From Paracoccus gahaiensis (GTDB lineage Bacteria > Pseudomonadota > Alphaproteobacteria > Rhodobacterales > Rhodobacteraceae), in contig NZ_SUNI01000003.1 in assembly GCF_005048225.1 (NCBI RefSeq), forward strand, positions 248,001 to 312,000: a stretch of DNA of 64,000 nucleotides, in the 5' to 3' direction. A program made the translations under genes and the position numbers. Of the stretch, positions 27,262-36,774 are shown one piece after another. How positions within the stretch are numbered: the first letter of the stretch is position 1; the number at the start of each line of letters is the position of its first letter. The notes beneath the pieces were generated by a model. It saw only the letters and a program-made list of their open reading frames with translations. It searched no databases and was not told the origin of the DNA.

Positions 27262-27342
27262 CCCTGACCGGCGCCTCATGACGTCTGGCCCCTTGCCCCC
27301 GGACCGGCTACACCGTCCGGACCGGGACATCAGGAGGCCGCC

Positions 27343-28128
27343 ATGCAGGACGCTTTGCAGATCATCCGCACCGCGCATGAGATGGCCGACGCGGCGCGGG
27401 CGGCCATTCTGCCGTGGTTCCGCAACGCCGATCTGGCTGCCGACAACAAGCGCACCGCCGACTTCGACCCGGTCACCCAGGCCGACCGCGCCGCCGAACG
27501 GGCGATGCGCGAGGTGCTGGCCCGGGCCCGTCCCGATGACGCCATCCTGGGCGAGGAATATGGCGCGACCCCCGGCAGCAGCGGCCTGACCTGGATCCTG
27601 GATCCGATCGACGGCACCCGCGCCTTCCTTTGCGGCGCGGCCAGCTGGGGGGTTCTGATCGGCCTCTCGGACGGGCGGGACATCCTCTACGGCCTGATCG
27701 ACCAGCCCTATCTGGGCGAGCGCTTCGAGGGCGGGCTAGGACAGGCGCGGCTGACCGGCCCCTTGGGGACGCGCCCCCTGCAGGTGCGCACCGGCGTTGG
27801 CCTGGACGGCGCGCTGCTGCTGACCACCTTTCCCCAGATCGGCACGCCCGACGAGGCCGCGGCCTTTCACCGGGTCGCCGACCGGGTGCGGCTGACGCGC
27901 TATGGGCTGGACTGCTATGCCTACGCGCTGCTGGCGCTTGGCCAGATCGACCTGGTGATCGAGGCCGGGCTGCAATCCTATGACATCGCGGGACCGCTGG
28001 CCGTCGTCGAGGCGGCGGGCGGGATCGTCACCGACTGGCAGGGCGGACCTGCGGCGGAGGGCGGTCAGGTCATCGCGGCAGGATCGGCCGAGCTGCACCG
28101 CGCCGCGCTGGATCTGCTGAACGGCTGA
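27343..28128 (+). CDS. hisN: Histidinol-phosphatase, inositol-monophosphatase family
   Basis: A 261-residue metal-dependent phosphatase. The IMPase motifs are intact: GEEYG (metal-binding Glu), WILDPIDGTRAFLCGAASWG (metal-binding DxIDGT) and SYDIAGPLAVVEAAGG near the C-terminus. The FDPVTQADRAAERAMR region also fits. This branch includes alphaproteobacterial HisN, which dephosphorylates histidinol phosphate; an inositol or nucleotide phosphatase is the alternative. SD CAGGAGG is close to the ATG. mgtE follows after 33 bases. Confidence 0.8.
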   Translation: MQDALQIIRTAHEMADAARAAILPWFRNADLAADNKRTADFDPVTQADRAAERAMREVLARARPDDAILGEEYGATPGSSGLTWILDPIDGTRAFLCGAASWGVLIGLSDGRDILYGLIDQPYLGERFEGGLGQARLTGPLGTRPLQVRTGVGLDGALLLTTFPQIGTPDEAAAFHRVADRVRLTRYGLDCYAYALLALGQIDLVIEAGLQSYDIAGPLAVVEAAGGIVTDWQGGPAAEGGQVIAAGSAELHRAALDLLNG

Positions 28129-28161
28129 GAGGCCCTACACCACCACAGACCGACAGGGGGC

Positions 28162-29565
28162 ATGATGGCCGACGATCCGCACACCGACCCGAGCAGGGCC
28201 CAGCCCGACCGGACCGAGGACGATTACGGCCTGGGCGCGGATCTGATGGCCCGCATCGACGAGGCCATCGACCAGCAGGACCGGCCCGGGCTGAATGCCG
28301 CGCTGGAGCCGATGCATGCCGCCGACATCGCCGACCTGATCGAACGGCTGGCGCCGGCCCGACGCCGGCAGTTCCTGGTGATGTATTCCGACGAGATCGA
28401 CGGCGAGATCCTGTCGGAAATCGACGAATCGATCCGCGACGAAGTGCTGGAGCTGCTGCCCCGTGCCGTCGTGGACGAGGCCGTGCGCGAGATGGACAGC
28501 GACGATGTCGTCGATCTGGTCGAGGACATGGACGAGCCCGAGCGCGCCCGGATCCTGTCGGCGCTGGATGACAGCGATGCCGCCGCCGTGCGCCAGTCCC
28601 TGGCCTATCCCGAATATTCCGCCGGCCGCCTGATGCAATCCGAGGTGGTGACCGCCCCCGAACACTGGACCGCGGGCGAGACCATCGACTTCATCCGCGC
28701 CGAGGAGTGGCTGCCCGAACAGTTCTATCACGTGATCCTGGTCGATCCGCGCCGCCATCCCACCGGCTATGTCACGCTCGGGCGGCTTCTGGCCTCGCCG
28801 CGCGAGGCGACGATGCGCGATCTGGCCGAGGAGAGCTTCCGCACCGTCAGCGCCTTCGCCGAAGAGGGCGATGTCGCCTATGTCTTCAACCAGTATCACC
28901 TGATCTCGGCCCCGGTCGTCGACCGCCATGACCGGCTGGTGGGCGTCATCACCATCGACGACGCCATGTCGGTGCTGGACGAGGAACACGAGGAGGACAT
29001 CCTGCGCCTGGCCGGCGTGGGCGACGAGAGCAACATCTCGGACAGTGTGCGCGAGACGCTGCGCCAGCGCCTGCCCTGGCTGATGATCAATCTGGTGACG
29101 GCGATCCTGGCCTCGCTGGTCATCGCGGTCTTCGAGACGACCATCCAGGAGGTCGTGGCGCTTGCGGTGCTGATGCCCATCGTGGCCTCGATGGGCGGGA
29201 ACGCCGGAACCCAGACGCTGACCGTCGCGGTGCGCGCCCTGGCGACCCGCAGCCTGTCGGGCAGCAATGTCTGGCGCGTCGTGCGGCGCGAGGCTGCGGT
29301 GGGGCTGCTGAACGGGCTGGCCTTCGCCATCGTCATGGGGGTGGTGGCCTGGGTCTGGTTCGACGGGGTGTCGCTGGCGGTGGTCATCGGCATCGCGATG
29401 ATCGTGAACATGGCCATCGCCGCGCTGGCGGGCATCCTGATCCCGCTGGCGCTGGAACGGGCGGGGGCCGACCCTGCGCTGGCCTCGGGGACCTTCGTGA
29501 CGACGGTGACCGATGTGGTGGGGTTCTTCGCCTTCCTCGGGCTTGCCTCCAGCGTGCTGACGTGA
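28162..29565 (+). CDS. mgtE: Magnesium transporter MgtE
   Basis: A 467-residue Mg2+ channel. The acidic N-domain (MHAADIADLIERL and the following helical repeats, residues 40-145) and two CBS domains (about 150-270) form the cytosolic Mg2+ sensor. Five membrane helices follow from residue 300, including the conserved AVLMPIVASMGGNAGTQTLTVAVRALA of the pore and NMAIAALAGILIPL. ATG at 28162 or 28165 follows ACAGGGGG. The stop overlaps the GTG of the next gene (GTGA). Confidence 0.95.
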   Translation: MMADDPHTDPSRAQPDRTEDDYGLGADLMARIDEAIDQQDRPGLNAALEPMHAADIADLIERLAPARRRQFLVMYSDEIDGEILSEIDESIRDEVLELLPRAVVDEAVREMDSDDVVDLVEDMDEPERARILSALDDSDAAAVRQSLAYPEYSAGRLMQSEVVTAPEHWTAGETIDFIRAEEWLPEQFYHVILVDPRRHPTGYVTLGRLLASPREATMRDLAEESFRTVSAFAEEGDVAYVFNQYHLISAPVVDRHDRLVGVITIDDAMSVLDEEHEEDILRLAGVGDESNISDSVRETLRQRLPWLMINLVTAILASLVIAVFETTIQEVVALAVLMPIVASMGGNAGTQTLTVAVRALATRSLSGSNVWRVVRREAAVGLLNGLAFAIVMGVVAWVWFDGVSLAVVIGIAMIVNMAIAALAGILIPLALERAGADPALASGTFVTTVTDVVGFFAFLGLASSVLT

Positions 29566-30116
29566 CCGACAAGTCTGCCCTGCGTGCCCGCGCGCTGGCC
29601 GCCCGCGCGGCGGGGGGCGACCAGGGCGGGCTGGACCGGCATCTGGCGGCGGCGCTGACTGCTTACCCTGGCGCGGTGCTGGCCGGGTACTGGCCGATGC
29701 GCGGCGAGGCCGATCCACGCCCCGCGCTGGCGGCCCATGACGGCCCGGTGGTCCTGCCGGTGGTGACCGGCCCCGCCCGGCCGCTGGTCTTCCGCCTCTG
29801 GCAGGAGGACGCGTTGCAGCCCGGGCCCTTCGGCACCGCGCATCCGCCCGAATCGGCGCCGGTCCTGACGCCCTCGGTGCTGATCGTGCCGCTGGCGGGG
29901 TTCGACCGGGCAGGCAACCGCTTGGGCTATGGCGGCGGGTTCTACGACAGGACGCTGGAATTGCTGCGGAAATCTGGGCCGGTGAAGGCCATCGGGCTGG
30001 CCTTTGCCGTCCAGGAGCTGCCCGCCATCCCGGCAGAGCCCTTTGATCAGCCGTTGGATCTGATTGTAACCGATCGCGGACCGATCCGGCCCTGCGCGGA
30101 ATCCCGCTTGGCGTGA
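29562..30116 (+). CDS. 5-formyltetrahydrofolate cyclo-ligase
   Basis: A 184-residue ATP-dependent enzyme that returns 5-formyl-THF to the folate pool as 5,10-methenyl-THF. Diagnostic pieces are YWPMRGEADPRPAL near residue 45, SVLIVPLAGFDRAGNRLGYGGGFYDRTL near 105-135 (ATP/phosphate loop), and IGLAFAVQE. The start is a GTG at 29562 overlapping the mgtE TGA. Length is normal. Family known as YgfA/MTHFS. Confidence 0.92.
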   Translation: MTDKSALRARALAARAAGGDQGGLDRHLAAALTAYPGAVLAGYWPMRGEADPRPALAAHDGPVVLPVVTGPARPLVFRLWQEDALQPGPFGTAHPPESAPVLTPSVLIVPLAGFDRAGNRLGYGGGFYDRTLELLRKSGPVKAIGLAFAVQELPAIPAEPFDQPLDLIVTDRGPIRPCAESRLA

Positions 30117-30527
30117 CGTTTCTGCACCGGCTGTGCGCAACCTGGGGACGAGCCCCGGATAAGCCTGTGGACAAGTGCTGAACGACCCTTGGCAAGTCCC
30201 TGTCGGGCTTGCGGAAATGCCGCGCCCTTCCGGATCCCGAACGGCCTTGCCACCGGTCCTGTGTGCGAATCTGGCGGGGTCTTTGCGCCTTCCCTGTCAA
30301 CGGATTTTCGGGCCGCAGTCGCGAAATAAATCAGTTGAATGACAGCCGAAATGAGACCAATTTGTGGGTTATCGCCATAATGGCACAAGATATGGTAGCC
30401 CTGAACGGGGCTGCCCCCAGAACGTCGCCTGTCTTGCACCCTCGGGGCCGCGTGCCCCTCGTCTCTGCCTCCGGGCGGGTGCTTGCGGTTGCGCGGCCTT
30501 CGGGATGAGGAATAGGACAGGTCGGCC
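30117..30527 (+). other. 411-base intergenic region before nrdJ
   Basis: No gene. It holds a hairpin GCAAGTCC-CTGTC-GGGCTTGC (30192-30212) without a T tract, then a less GC-rich stretch (30310-30400) carrying possible NrdR boxes and a CATAAT (-10-like, 30376-30381). DnaA-like words around 30160-30175 are imperfect. Confidence 0.5.
30352..30398. promoter_or_regulatory. Candidate tandem NrdR boxes
   Basis: GCACAAGATATGGTAG (30383-30398) matches 12 of 16 positions of the NrdR consensus ACACWATATATWGTGT (pattern from memory). A weaker half-match ending TTTGTGG lies 31 bases upstream (30352-30367), the three-helical-turn spacing typical of NrdR pairs. Location upstream of a ribonucleotide reductase supports it. 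Confidence 0.45.
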
Positions 30528-33500
30528 ATGAAGATCGAACGGCGTTTCACCACCCAGACCGGCGGAGCCTATGGCGACGTGGGCTTCACCACCACGCTGA
30601 GCGAGATCCGCAATCCCGACGGCACCATCGTGTTCCGCAACGAGGCCGTCGAGGTCCCGCAGGGCTGGAGCCAGGTCGCCAGCGACGTGATCGCGCAGAA
30701 ATACTTTCGCCGGGCGGGCGTGCCCGCACGGCTGAAGCCCGTGCGTGAGAGGGGCGTTCCCGAGTTCCTCTACCGCCATGTCGCCGACGAGGCGGCGCTC
30801 GCGCAGCTGCCCGAAGACCAGCGCTTTGGTGGCGAGACGAGCGCGCGGCAGGTCTTCGACCGGCTGGCCGGGGCTTGGACCTATTGGGGCTGGAAAGGGG
30901 GGTATTTTTCCAAAGAAGAAGATGCCCGCGCCTATCACGACGAGATGCGCTTAATGCTGGCCCGCCAGATGGCCGCGCCGAACAGCCCGCAATGGTTCAA
31001 CACCGGCCTGCACTGGGCCTATGGCATCGACGGGCCGGGGCAGGGGCATTTCTATGTCGATTACCAGACCGGCAAGCTGAAGGCCTCGACCAGCGCCTAT
31101 GAGCATCCCCAGCCCCATGCCTGCTTCATCCAGTCGGTCAGCGACGATCTGGTGAACGAGGGCGGCATCATGGACTTGTGGGTCCGTGAGGCGCGGCTGT
31201 TCAAGTATGGCTCGGGCACCGGCACCAACTTCTCGTCCCTGCGCGGCGAGGGGGAGAAGCTGTCGGGCGGCGGCAAGTCCTCGGGCCTGATGGGATTCCT
31301 GAAGATCGGCGACCGGGCGGCGGGCGCGATCAAGTCGGGCGGCACCACGCGGCGGGCGGCCAAGATGGTCATCTGCGACATGGACCATCCCGATATCGAG
31401 GCCTTCGTGAACTGGAAGGTCATCGAGGAGCAGAAGGTCGCCAGCCTCGTCGCCGGCTCCAAGCTGCACGAGCGCGAGCTGAACGGCATTTTCGCGGCGA
31501 TCCGGGCCTGGGACGGGGCGGCGGCGGATGCCACCGATCCGGCAGCCAATCCGGGCCTGAAGGCCGCGATCCGGTCCGCCAAGCGGTCGATGATCCCCGA
31601 GACCTATATCAACCGCGTGCTGCAATATGCCCGGCAGGGTTTCGACAGCATCGAATTCCCGACCTATGACACGGATTGGGATTCCGAGGCCTATGTCAGC
31701 GTCTCGGGCCAGAACTCGAACAACTCGGTCCGGGTGACGGATGCCTTCCTGCGCGCCGTGCGCGAGGATGCCCCGTGGGAGCTGATCCGCCGCACCGATG
31801 GCCGCGTCGCCAAGACCGTAAGCGCGCGCGAGCTGTGGGACCAGATCGGCCACGCGGCCTGGGCCTGCGCCGATCCGGGCATCCAGTTCCACGACACGGT
31901 CAACGCCTGGCACACCTGCCCCGAGGACGGGCCGATCCGGGGCAGCAATCCCTGCAGCGAATACATGTTCCTGGACGACACGGCCTGCAACCTGGCCTCG
32001 ATGAACCTCTTGACCTTCTGGACCGGGGACCGCTTCGACGCGGATGCCTATGTCCATGCCAGCCGGCTCTGGACCGTCACGCTGGAGATCAGCGTGCTGA
32101 TGGCACAGTTCCCCAGCAAGGAGATCGCGCAGCGCAGCTATGATTTCCGCACGCTTGGGCTGGGATACGCCAATATCGGCGGGCTTCTGATGAACATGGG
32201 GCTGGGTTATGACAGCGCCGAGGGCCGCGCGCTGTGCGGGGCGCTGTCGGCCATCATGACGGGCGTGGCCTATGCGACCAGCGCCGAGATGGCGGCCGAA
32301 CTGGGCGCCTTCCCCGGCCATGCGCGGAACGCCGACCATATGCTGCGGGTGATCCGCAACCACCGCGCCGCCGCCCACGGCACGGAATGCGAGGGCGTGA
32401 ACGTCGCCCCCGTGGCGCTGGACGCCGCCAACTGCCCCGACCCCGCGCTGACGGCCCTGGCCCGCGCCGCATGGGACGAGGCGCTGGCCCTGGGCCAGGC
32501 GCATGGCTTCCGCAACGCCCAGACCACGGTCATCGCGCCCACCGGAACGATCGGTCTGGTCATGGATTGCGACACGACCGGGATCGAGCCCGATTTCGCG
32601 CTGGTCAAGTTCAAGAAGCTGGCGGGCGGCGGCTATTTCAAGATCATCAACCAGTCCGTGCCCGCAGCCCTGGCCAAGCTGGGCTACCCCTCGGCCCAGA
32701 TCGAGGAGATCATCGGCCATGCGGTGGGCCACGCCTCGCTTGGCAACTGCCCGGCGATCAACCATGCCTCGCTGGCCGGTCACGGCTTCGGGGCGCGCGA
32801 GATCGAGAAGGTCGAGGGCGCGCTGTCCTCGGCCTTCGACATCCGCTTCGTCTTCAACCAATGGACCCTGGGCGAGGATTTCTGCCGCGGCACGCTTGGC
32901 ATCCCGGCGGACCGGCTGGCCGATCCGACCTTCGACCTGCTGCGCCACCTGGGCTTCACCCGTGCCCAGATCGACGCCGCCAACGACCATGTCTGCGGGA
33001 CCATGACGCTGGAAGGCGCGCCGCATCTGAAGGCCGAACATCTGCCCGTCTTCGACTGCGCCAATGCCTGCGGCAAGACCGGCAAACGCTATCTGTCGGT
33101 GGACAGCCATATCCGCATGATGGCGGCGGCGCAGAGCTTCATCTCGGGCGCGATCAGCAAGACGATCAACATGCCGTCCAGCGCCTCGATCGAGGAGACG
33201 CTGGCCGCCTATGAGCTGTCCCACAGCCTGGGGATCAAGGCCAACGCGCTCTATCGCGACGGATCCAAGCTGTCGCAGCCCTTGGCAAGCGCGCTGGTCG
33301 AGGATGACGCGGAGGCCGAGGAGGTTCTGGCCCATGGCTCGACCCACGAGAAGGCCGTGGTGCTGGCCGAGAAGATCGTGGAACGCATCATCGTCAAGGA
33401 GATCGTGCGTTCCAATCGCGAAAAGCTGCCGCAGCGCCGCAAGGGCTATACCCAGAAGGCCATCGTGGGCGGGCACAAGGTCTATCTGCGCACCGGCGAA

Positions 33501-34142
33501 TATGACGACGGCAAGCTGGGCGAGATCTTCATCGACATGCACAAGGAGGGTGCGGGCTTCCGGGCGATGATGAACAACTTCGCCATCGCCGTGTCGGTGG
33601 GCCTGCAATACGGCGTGCCGCTGGAGGAGTTCGTGGATGCCTTCACCTTCACCCGCTTCGAGCCTGCGGGCATGGTGCAGGGCAATGACAGCATCAAGAA
33701 CGCGACCTCGATCCTGGATTACGTGTTCCGCGAGCTGGCCGTCAGCTATCTGGACCGCACCGATCTGGCCCATGTCGCGCCCACCGGCGCCAGCTTCGAC
33801 GATCTGGGCGGCGGCGAGGACGAGGGGCGCAGCGCCCCCGCTACCCGCCAGTCCGAGCTGAAGTCGCTGACCATGCTGAAGCAGATCAGCAGTGCGGGAT
33901 ACCTGCGCAAGCGGATGCCGCAGGACCTGATGGCGCTGCAGGCAGGGGTGTCGACCGCCGCCGTGGCGACCGGCCTGGCCGAGGGGGCGGCGGTCTTCCA
34001 GACCGGCATGGATCTGCGCGCCAAGGCCCGGATGCAGGGCTACGAGGGCGATCCTTGCGGCGAATGCGGCAACTACACGCTGGTCCGCAACGGCACCTGC
34101 ATGAAGTGCAACACCTGCGGCGGCACCAGCGGCTGCAGCTGA
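30528..34142 (+). CDS. nrdJ: Adenosylcobalamin-dependent ribonucleoside-diphosphate reductase (class II)
   Basis: A 1204-residue enzyme that reduces ribonucleotides to deoxyribonucleotides with coenzyme B12, so it needs neither oxygen nor a second radical subunit. Core motifs: [55 protein letters not shown] (active-site Cys region), [22 protein letters not shown], and the long NrdJ insert. The C-terminus [20 protein letters not shown] plus [10 protein letters not shown] has paired cysteines for zinc binding and re-reduction. Length is typical of proteobacterial NrdJ. It is a single-gene unit ended by a terminator. Confidence 0.97.
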   Translation: MKIERRFTTQTGGAYGDVGFTTTLSEIRNPDGTIVFRNEAVEVPQGWSQVASDVIAQKYFRRAGVPARLKPVRERGVPEFLYRHVADEAALAQLPEDQRFGGETSARQVFDRLAGAWTYWGWKGGYFSKEEDARAYHDEMRLMLARQMAAPNSPQWFNTGLHWAYGIDGPGQGHFYVDYQTGKLKASTSAYEHPQPHACFIQSVSDDLVNEGGIMDLWVREARLFKYGSGTGTNFSSLRGEGEKLSGGGKSSGLMGFLKIGDRAAGAIKSGGTTRRAAKMVICDMDHPDIEAFVNWKVIEEQKVASLVAGSKLHERELNGIFAAIRAWDGAAADATDPAANPGLKAAIRSAKRSMIPETYINRVLQYARQGFDSIEFPTYDTDWDSEAYVSVSGQNSNNSVRVTDAFLRAVREDAPWELIRRTDGRVAKTVSARELWDQIGHAAWACADPGIQFHDTVNAWHTCPEDGPIRGSNPCSEYMFLDDTACNLASMNLLTFWTGDRFDADAYVHASRLWTVTLEISVLMAQFPSKEIAQRSYDFRTLGLGYANIGGLLMNMGLGYDSAEGRALCGALSAIMTGVAYATSAEMAAELGAFPGHARNADHMLRVIRNHRAAAHGTECEGVNVAPVALDAANCPDPALTALARAAWDEALALGQAHGFRNAQTTVIAPTGTIGLVMDCDTTGIEPDFALVKFKKLAGGGYFKIINQSVPAALAKLGYPSAQIEEIIGHAVGHASLGNCPAINHASLAGHGFGAREIEKVEGALSSAFDIRFVFNQWTLGEDFCRGTLGIPADRLADPTFDLLRHLGFTRAQIDAANDHVCGTMTLEGAPHLKAEHLPVFDCANACGKTGKRYLSVDSHIRMMAAAQSFISGAISKTINMPSSASIEETLAAYELSHSLGIKANALYRDGSKLSQPLASALVEDDAEAEEVLAHGSTHEKAVVLAEKIVERIIVKEIVRSNREKLPQRRKGYTQKAIVGGHKVYLRTGEYDDGKLGEIFIDMHKEGAGFRAMMNNFAIAVSVGLQYGVPLEEFVDAFTFTRFEPAGMVQGNDSIKNATSILDYVFRELAVSYLDRTDLAHVAPTGASFDDLGGGEDEGRSAPATRQSELKSLTMLKQISSAGYLRKRMPQDLMALQAGVSTAAVATGLAEGAAVFQTGMDLRAKARMQGYEGDPCGECGNYTLVRNGTCMKCNTCGGTSGCS

Positions 34143-34159
34143 GCGCCGCCTCTCGCCCG

Positions 34160-34190
34160 GCCCCCCGACGCCTGTGCGCCGGGGGGCTTT
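34160..34190 (+). terminator. Rho-independent terminator of nrdJ
   Basis: GCCCCCCG (34160-34167) pairs with CGGGGGGC (34180-34187), with an inner CGC/GCG step after one A-C mismatch, followed by TTTT. Begins 18 bases after the nrdJ stop. Confidence 0.75.
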
Positions 34191-34357
34191 TCGGTCACGG
34201 GGGCCGGGCGGATCGCAAGATCGGATGGAAGTTTCAGACCGTTCGGGCTAGGGCCTTGGGCATGCCTTGACGCGGGCGGCGACTCGCCCTTGAGTGGTGT
34301 CGACCCGGGTGCGCGGTGTTCGGGACAGCGGGCAGGCCAGCCCGGAAGGAGACTGGA

Positions 34358-35791
34358 ATGACCAAGATTACCCCGGTTCTGATGGCGGGCGGCTCGGGCA
34401 CGCGGCTGTGGCCCGTGTCGCGCAAGAGCTTTCCCAAGCAGTTCGCCGCGCTGACGGGCGACGAGACGCTGTTCCAGGCCTCGGCCCGGCGGCTGTCGGG
34501 CCCGGATTTCGCCGCACCGGTGGTGATGACGAATTCCGATTTTCGCTTCATCGTGGCCGAGCAGCTGGAACAGGCGGGCATCGCGGCCGGGCGCATCGTG
34601 ATCGAGCCCGCCGGGCGCAACACCGCCCCCGCGATCCTCGCCGCCGCCCTGATGGTGGCCGAAACCGACCCCGAGGGGCTGGTGCTGGTCGCGCCCTCGG
34701 ATCACGTGATCCCGGATGCCGCAGCTTTCGCCGCCTCGGTGGCCGAAGGGGCCGAGGCCGCGCGGCAGGGCCGGATCGTCACCTTCGGCATCACCCCCGA
34801 CCGCGCCGAGACGGGCTACGGCTATCTGGAACTGGCCTCGACCGGCACAGGTCCCCAGCCCTTGGCGCGCTTCGTCGAAAAGCCCGACGCGGACCGGGCC
34901 GACCGGATGCTGGCGGCGGGCAATTACCTGTGGAACGCGGGCATCTTCCTGTTTTCCGCCCGGGTGATGATCGAGGCCTTCCGCGCCCATGCCCCCGCCT
35001 ATCTGGACCCGGTCGGGCAGGCGCTGAGCGAGGCCCAGCTGGATCTGGGCTTCCTGCGGCTGGCCAAGGCGCCCTGGCTGACGGTCGAGGACAATTCCAT
35101 CGACTATGCGGTGATGGAAAAGGCCGACAACCTGACCGTCGTGCAGTTCTCGGGGCGCTGGTCGGATCTGGGGGGCTGGGACGCGGTCTGGCGCGAGGCG
35201 CTGGATCACGCGCCCTCGGAGCATGGCGTGGTGGCGGATGCGAACTCGACCGCCATCGACTGTCAGGACGTGCTGCTGCGCTCGGACAGCGACGACCTGA
35301 AGGTCGTGGGCATCGGGCTGCGCGACCTGATGGTCGTGGCGACCTCGGATGCGGTGCTGGTCGCGGACCGCAGCCGGGCGCAGGACGTGCGGCTGGCGGT
35401 CTCGGCGCTGAAGGCCAAGCGTGCCAAGCAGGCCGAGGCCTTTCCCCGCGACCACCGCCCCTGGGGCTGGTTCGAGACGGTGGCTTTGGCAGACCGCTTC
35501 CAGGTCAAGCGCATCGTGGTCAAGCCCGGCGCGGCGCTGTCGCTGCAAAGCCATGTCCACCGGTCGGAACACTGGATCGTCGTGTCGGGCACCGCACGCG
35601 TGACCGTCGACGACAGCGTGACGCTGGTGACCGAGAACCAGTCGATCTACGTCCCCCTGGGCGCCGTCCACCGGATGGAGAATCCCGGCAAGGTGCCGAT
35701 GGTGCTGATCGAGGTGCAGACCGGCAGCTATCTGGGCGAGGACGACATCATCCGCTACGAGGACGTCTATTCCCGCAGCTCGGCAGACTAG
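34358..35791 (+). CDS. manC: Mannose-1-phosphate guanylyltransferase / mannose-6-phosphate isomerase
   Basis: A 477-residue bifunctional-type enzyme supplying GDP-mannose for polysaccharides. The nucleotidyltransferase domain (1-280) starts TPVLMAGGSGTRLWPVSRKSFPKQF, with FVEKPD and DNSIDYAVMEKADN. A linker and a C-terminal cupin isomerase domain (about 360-477) follow: HRPWGWFETV, HVHRSEHWIVVSGTARV and VPLGAVHRMENPG. The ATG at 34358 has AAGGAG at good spacing; the frame reaches 34316 without one. It stands alone rather than in a polysaccharide cluster. Confidence 0.95.
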   Translation: MTKITPVLMAGGSGTRLWPVSRKSFPKQFAALTGDETLFQASARRLSGPDFAAPVVMTNSDFRFIVAEQLEQAGIAAGRIVIEPAGRNTAPAILAAALMVAETDPEGLVLVAPSDHVIPDAAAFAASVAEGAEAARQGRIVTFGITPDRAETGYGYLELASTGTGPQPLARFVEKPDADRADRMLAAGNYLWNAGIFLFSARVMIEAFRAHAPAYLDPVGQALSEAQLDLGFLRLAKAPWLTVEDNSIDYAVMEKADNLTVVQFSGRWSDLGGWDAVWREALDHAPSEHGVVADANSTAIDCQDVLLRSDSDDLKVVGIGLRDLMVVATSDAVLVADRSRAQDVRLAVSALKAKRAKQAEAFPRDHRPWGWFETVALADRFQVKRIVVKPGAALSLQSHVHRSEHWIVVSGTARVTVDDSVTLVTENQSIYVPLGAVHRMENPGKVPMVLIEVQTGSYLGEDDIIRYEDVYSRSSAD

Positions 35792-35797
35792 GACCTG

Positions 35798-35832
35798 GGG
35801 CAGGGGGTCAGCAGACCGCTGACCCCCTGCCC
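35798..35832. terminator. Perfect 15-base hairpin between manC and the DsbA-like gene
   Basis: GGGCAGGGGGTCAGC (35798-35812), loop AGACC, GCTGACCCCCTGCCC (35818-35832). All 15 pairs are Watson-Crick. It lies between two convergent stops (35791 and 35835) and can end both transcripts, although there is no T tract. Confidence 0.7.
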
Positions 35833-35834
35833 GG

Positions 35835-36587
35835 TTACATCGTCTCGCGGATGCGGGTGATGGTTTCGGCCACGCCGACGCGGGGCACGCCGCGCAGCAT
35901 CTGGTCGCCGATGACGAAGGTGGGGGTGCCCTCGATCGCCATGGTCTCGCCCAGCTCGCGATTGCGGCGCAGGATCGCGGTGACCGCCTCGGTCGGCATA
36001 TGCGCCTCGATCGCGTCGGCATCGACGTCGATGTCCCGGGCGATGCCCTTCAGCGCGGCCATCGAGGCGGGCGCGCGCATCTCCATCAGCGCGTCATGGG
36101 CGCGCAGATAGGCCTCGTCGCCGGCGATCTGGTGGACCGCGATGGCGAAGCGGCTGGACATCTCGCTGTCCTCGCCCAAGATCGGAAACTCCTTCAGGAT
36201 CAGGCGGATGTTGCCATCTTCCTCGACGGCGTCGAAGACCTCCTGGTTGAACTGCCGGCAGACGCCGCAGCGATAGTCGATGAATTCGACCATGGTCAGG
36301 TCACCCTCGGGATTACCGCCGATCCAGCTGTAGCCGTCGTCGAACAGCGCCTCGCGGTTGTCGGCCACCAGCGCCAGGTCGTTCTGCGCCCCGGCCTCGG
36401 CTTGGCGCGCTTCCAGCACGTTGATCGATTCGATCAGGACCTGGGGGTTCTCCATCAGATAGTCGCGCACGGCCGCGCCGAAGGCCGCCTGTTCCTCGTC
36501 GGTCATGGCGGTGATGTCGAAGGCCAGCGCGGGCGTGGCAAGCGCGGTGCTGGCGCTCAGCAGAAGGGCGGCGGTCAGGCGTGTCAT
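35835..36587 (-). CDS. DsbA-family thiol:disulfide oxidoreductase (Com1/ScsC-like)
   Basis: A 250-residue periplasmic thioredoxin-fold protein. The signal peptide ends near residue 22 (TPALAFD). A helical N-terminal segment (AAVRDYLMENPQVLIESI) of the kind that oligomerises in ScsC/Com1-type proteins precedes the active site FIDYRCGVCRQF (Cys107 and Cys110). The cis-proline loop is EGTPTFVIGDQ near residue 222. The frame is open 94 codons farther upstream but without similarity; 36587 places the signal peptide first. No DsbB-like partner nearby. Confidence 0.88.
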   Translation of the reverse strand: MTRLTAALLLSASTALATPALAFDITAMTDEEQAAFGAAVRDYLMENPQVLIESINVLEARQAEAGAQNDLALVADNREALFDDGYSWIGGNPEGDLTMVEFIDYRCGVCRQFNQEVFDAVEEDGNIRLILKEFPILGEDSEMSSRFAIAVHQIAGDEAYLRAHDALMEMRAPASMAALKGIARDIDVDADAIEAHMPTEAVTAILRRNRELGETMAIEGTPTFVIGDQMLRGVPRVGVAETITRIRETM

Positions 36588-36774
36588 CCGGGAGGGACCT
36601 TCCAGTTCATGTCGCGCGCAGCTTGGACCGGGGCGGGGGGCTTTGGCAAGAATGGCCGAACACGCCCCCGTGACGCCCCCGTGCCGCCCGCATGACGCGA
36701 TGAAAGGTTGCGCAAAGAACTGGAGCGTGGCTGCGTCCCGCGCTATTACCATGCCAAAAAGAAGAGGCCGAGCC

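Noticed and set aside
30150..30180. TGTGGACAA and GGATAA words resembling DnaA boxes
   Set aside because: Imperfect, few and without AT-rich DNA or replication genes nearby; not an origin.
28135..30300. 721-codon open frame antisense to mgtE and the cyclo-ligase gene
   Set aside because: Mirror of two clear genes, no domains, no SD.
30951..33773. 940-codon open frame antisense to nrdJ
   Set aside because: It lies wholly within nrdJ, has shadow-frame composition (Gly, Arg, Asp, His rich) and no recognisable domain; a GC-rich third position leaves the reverse frame open.
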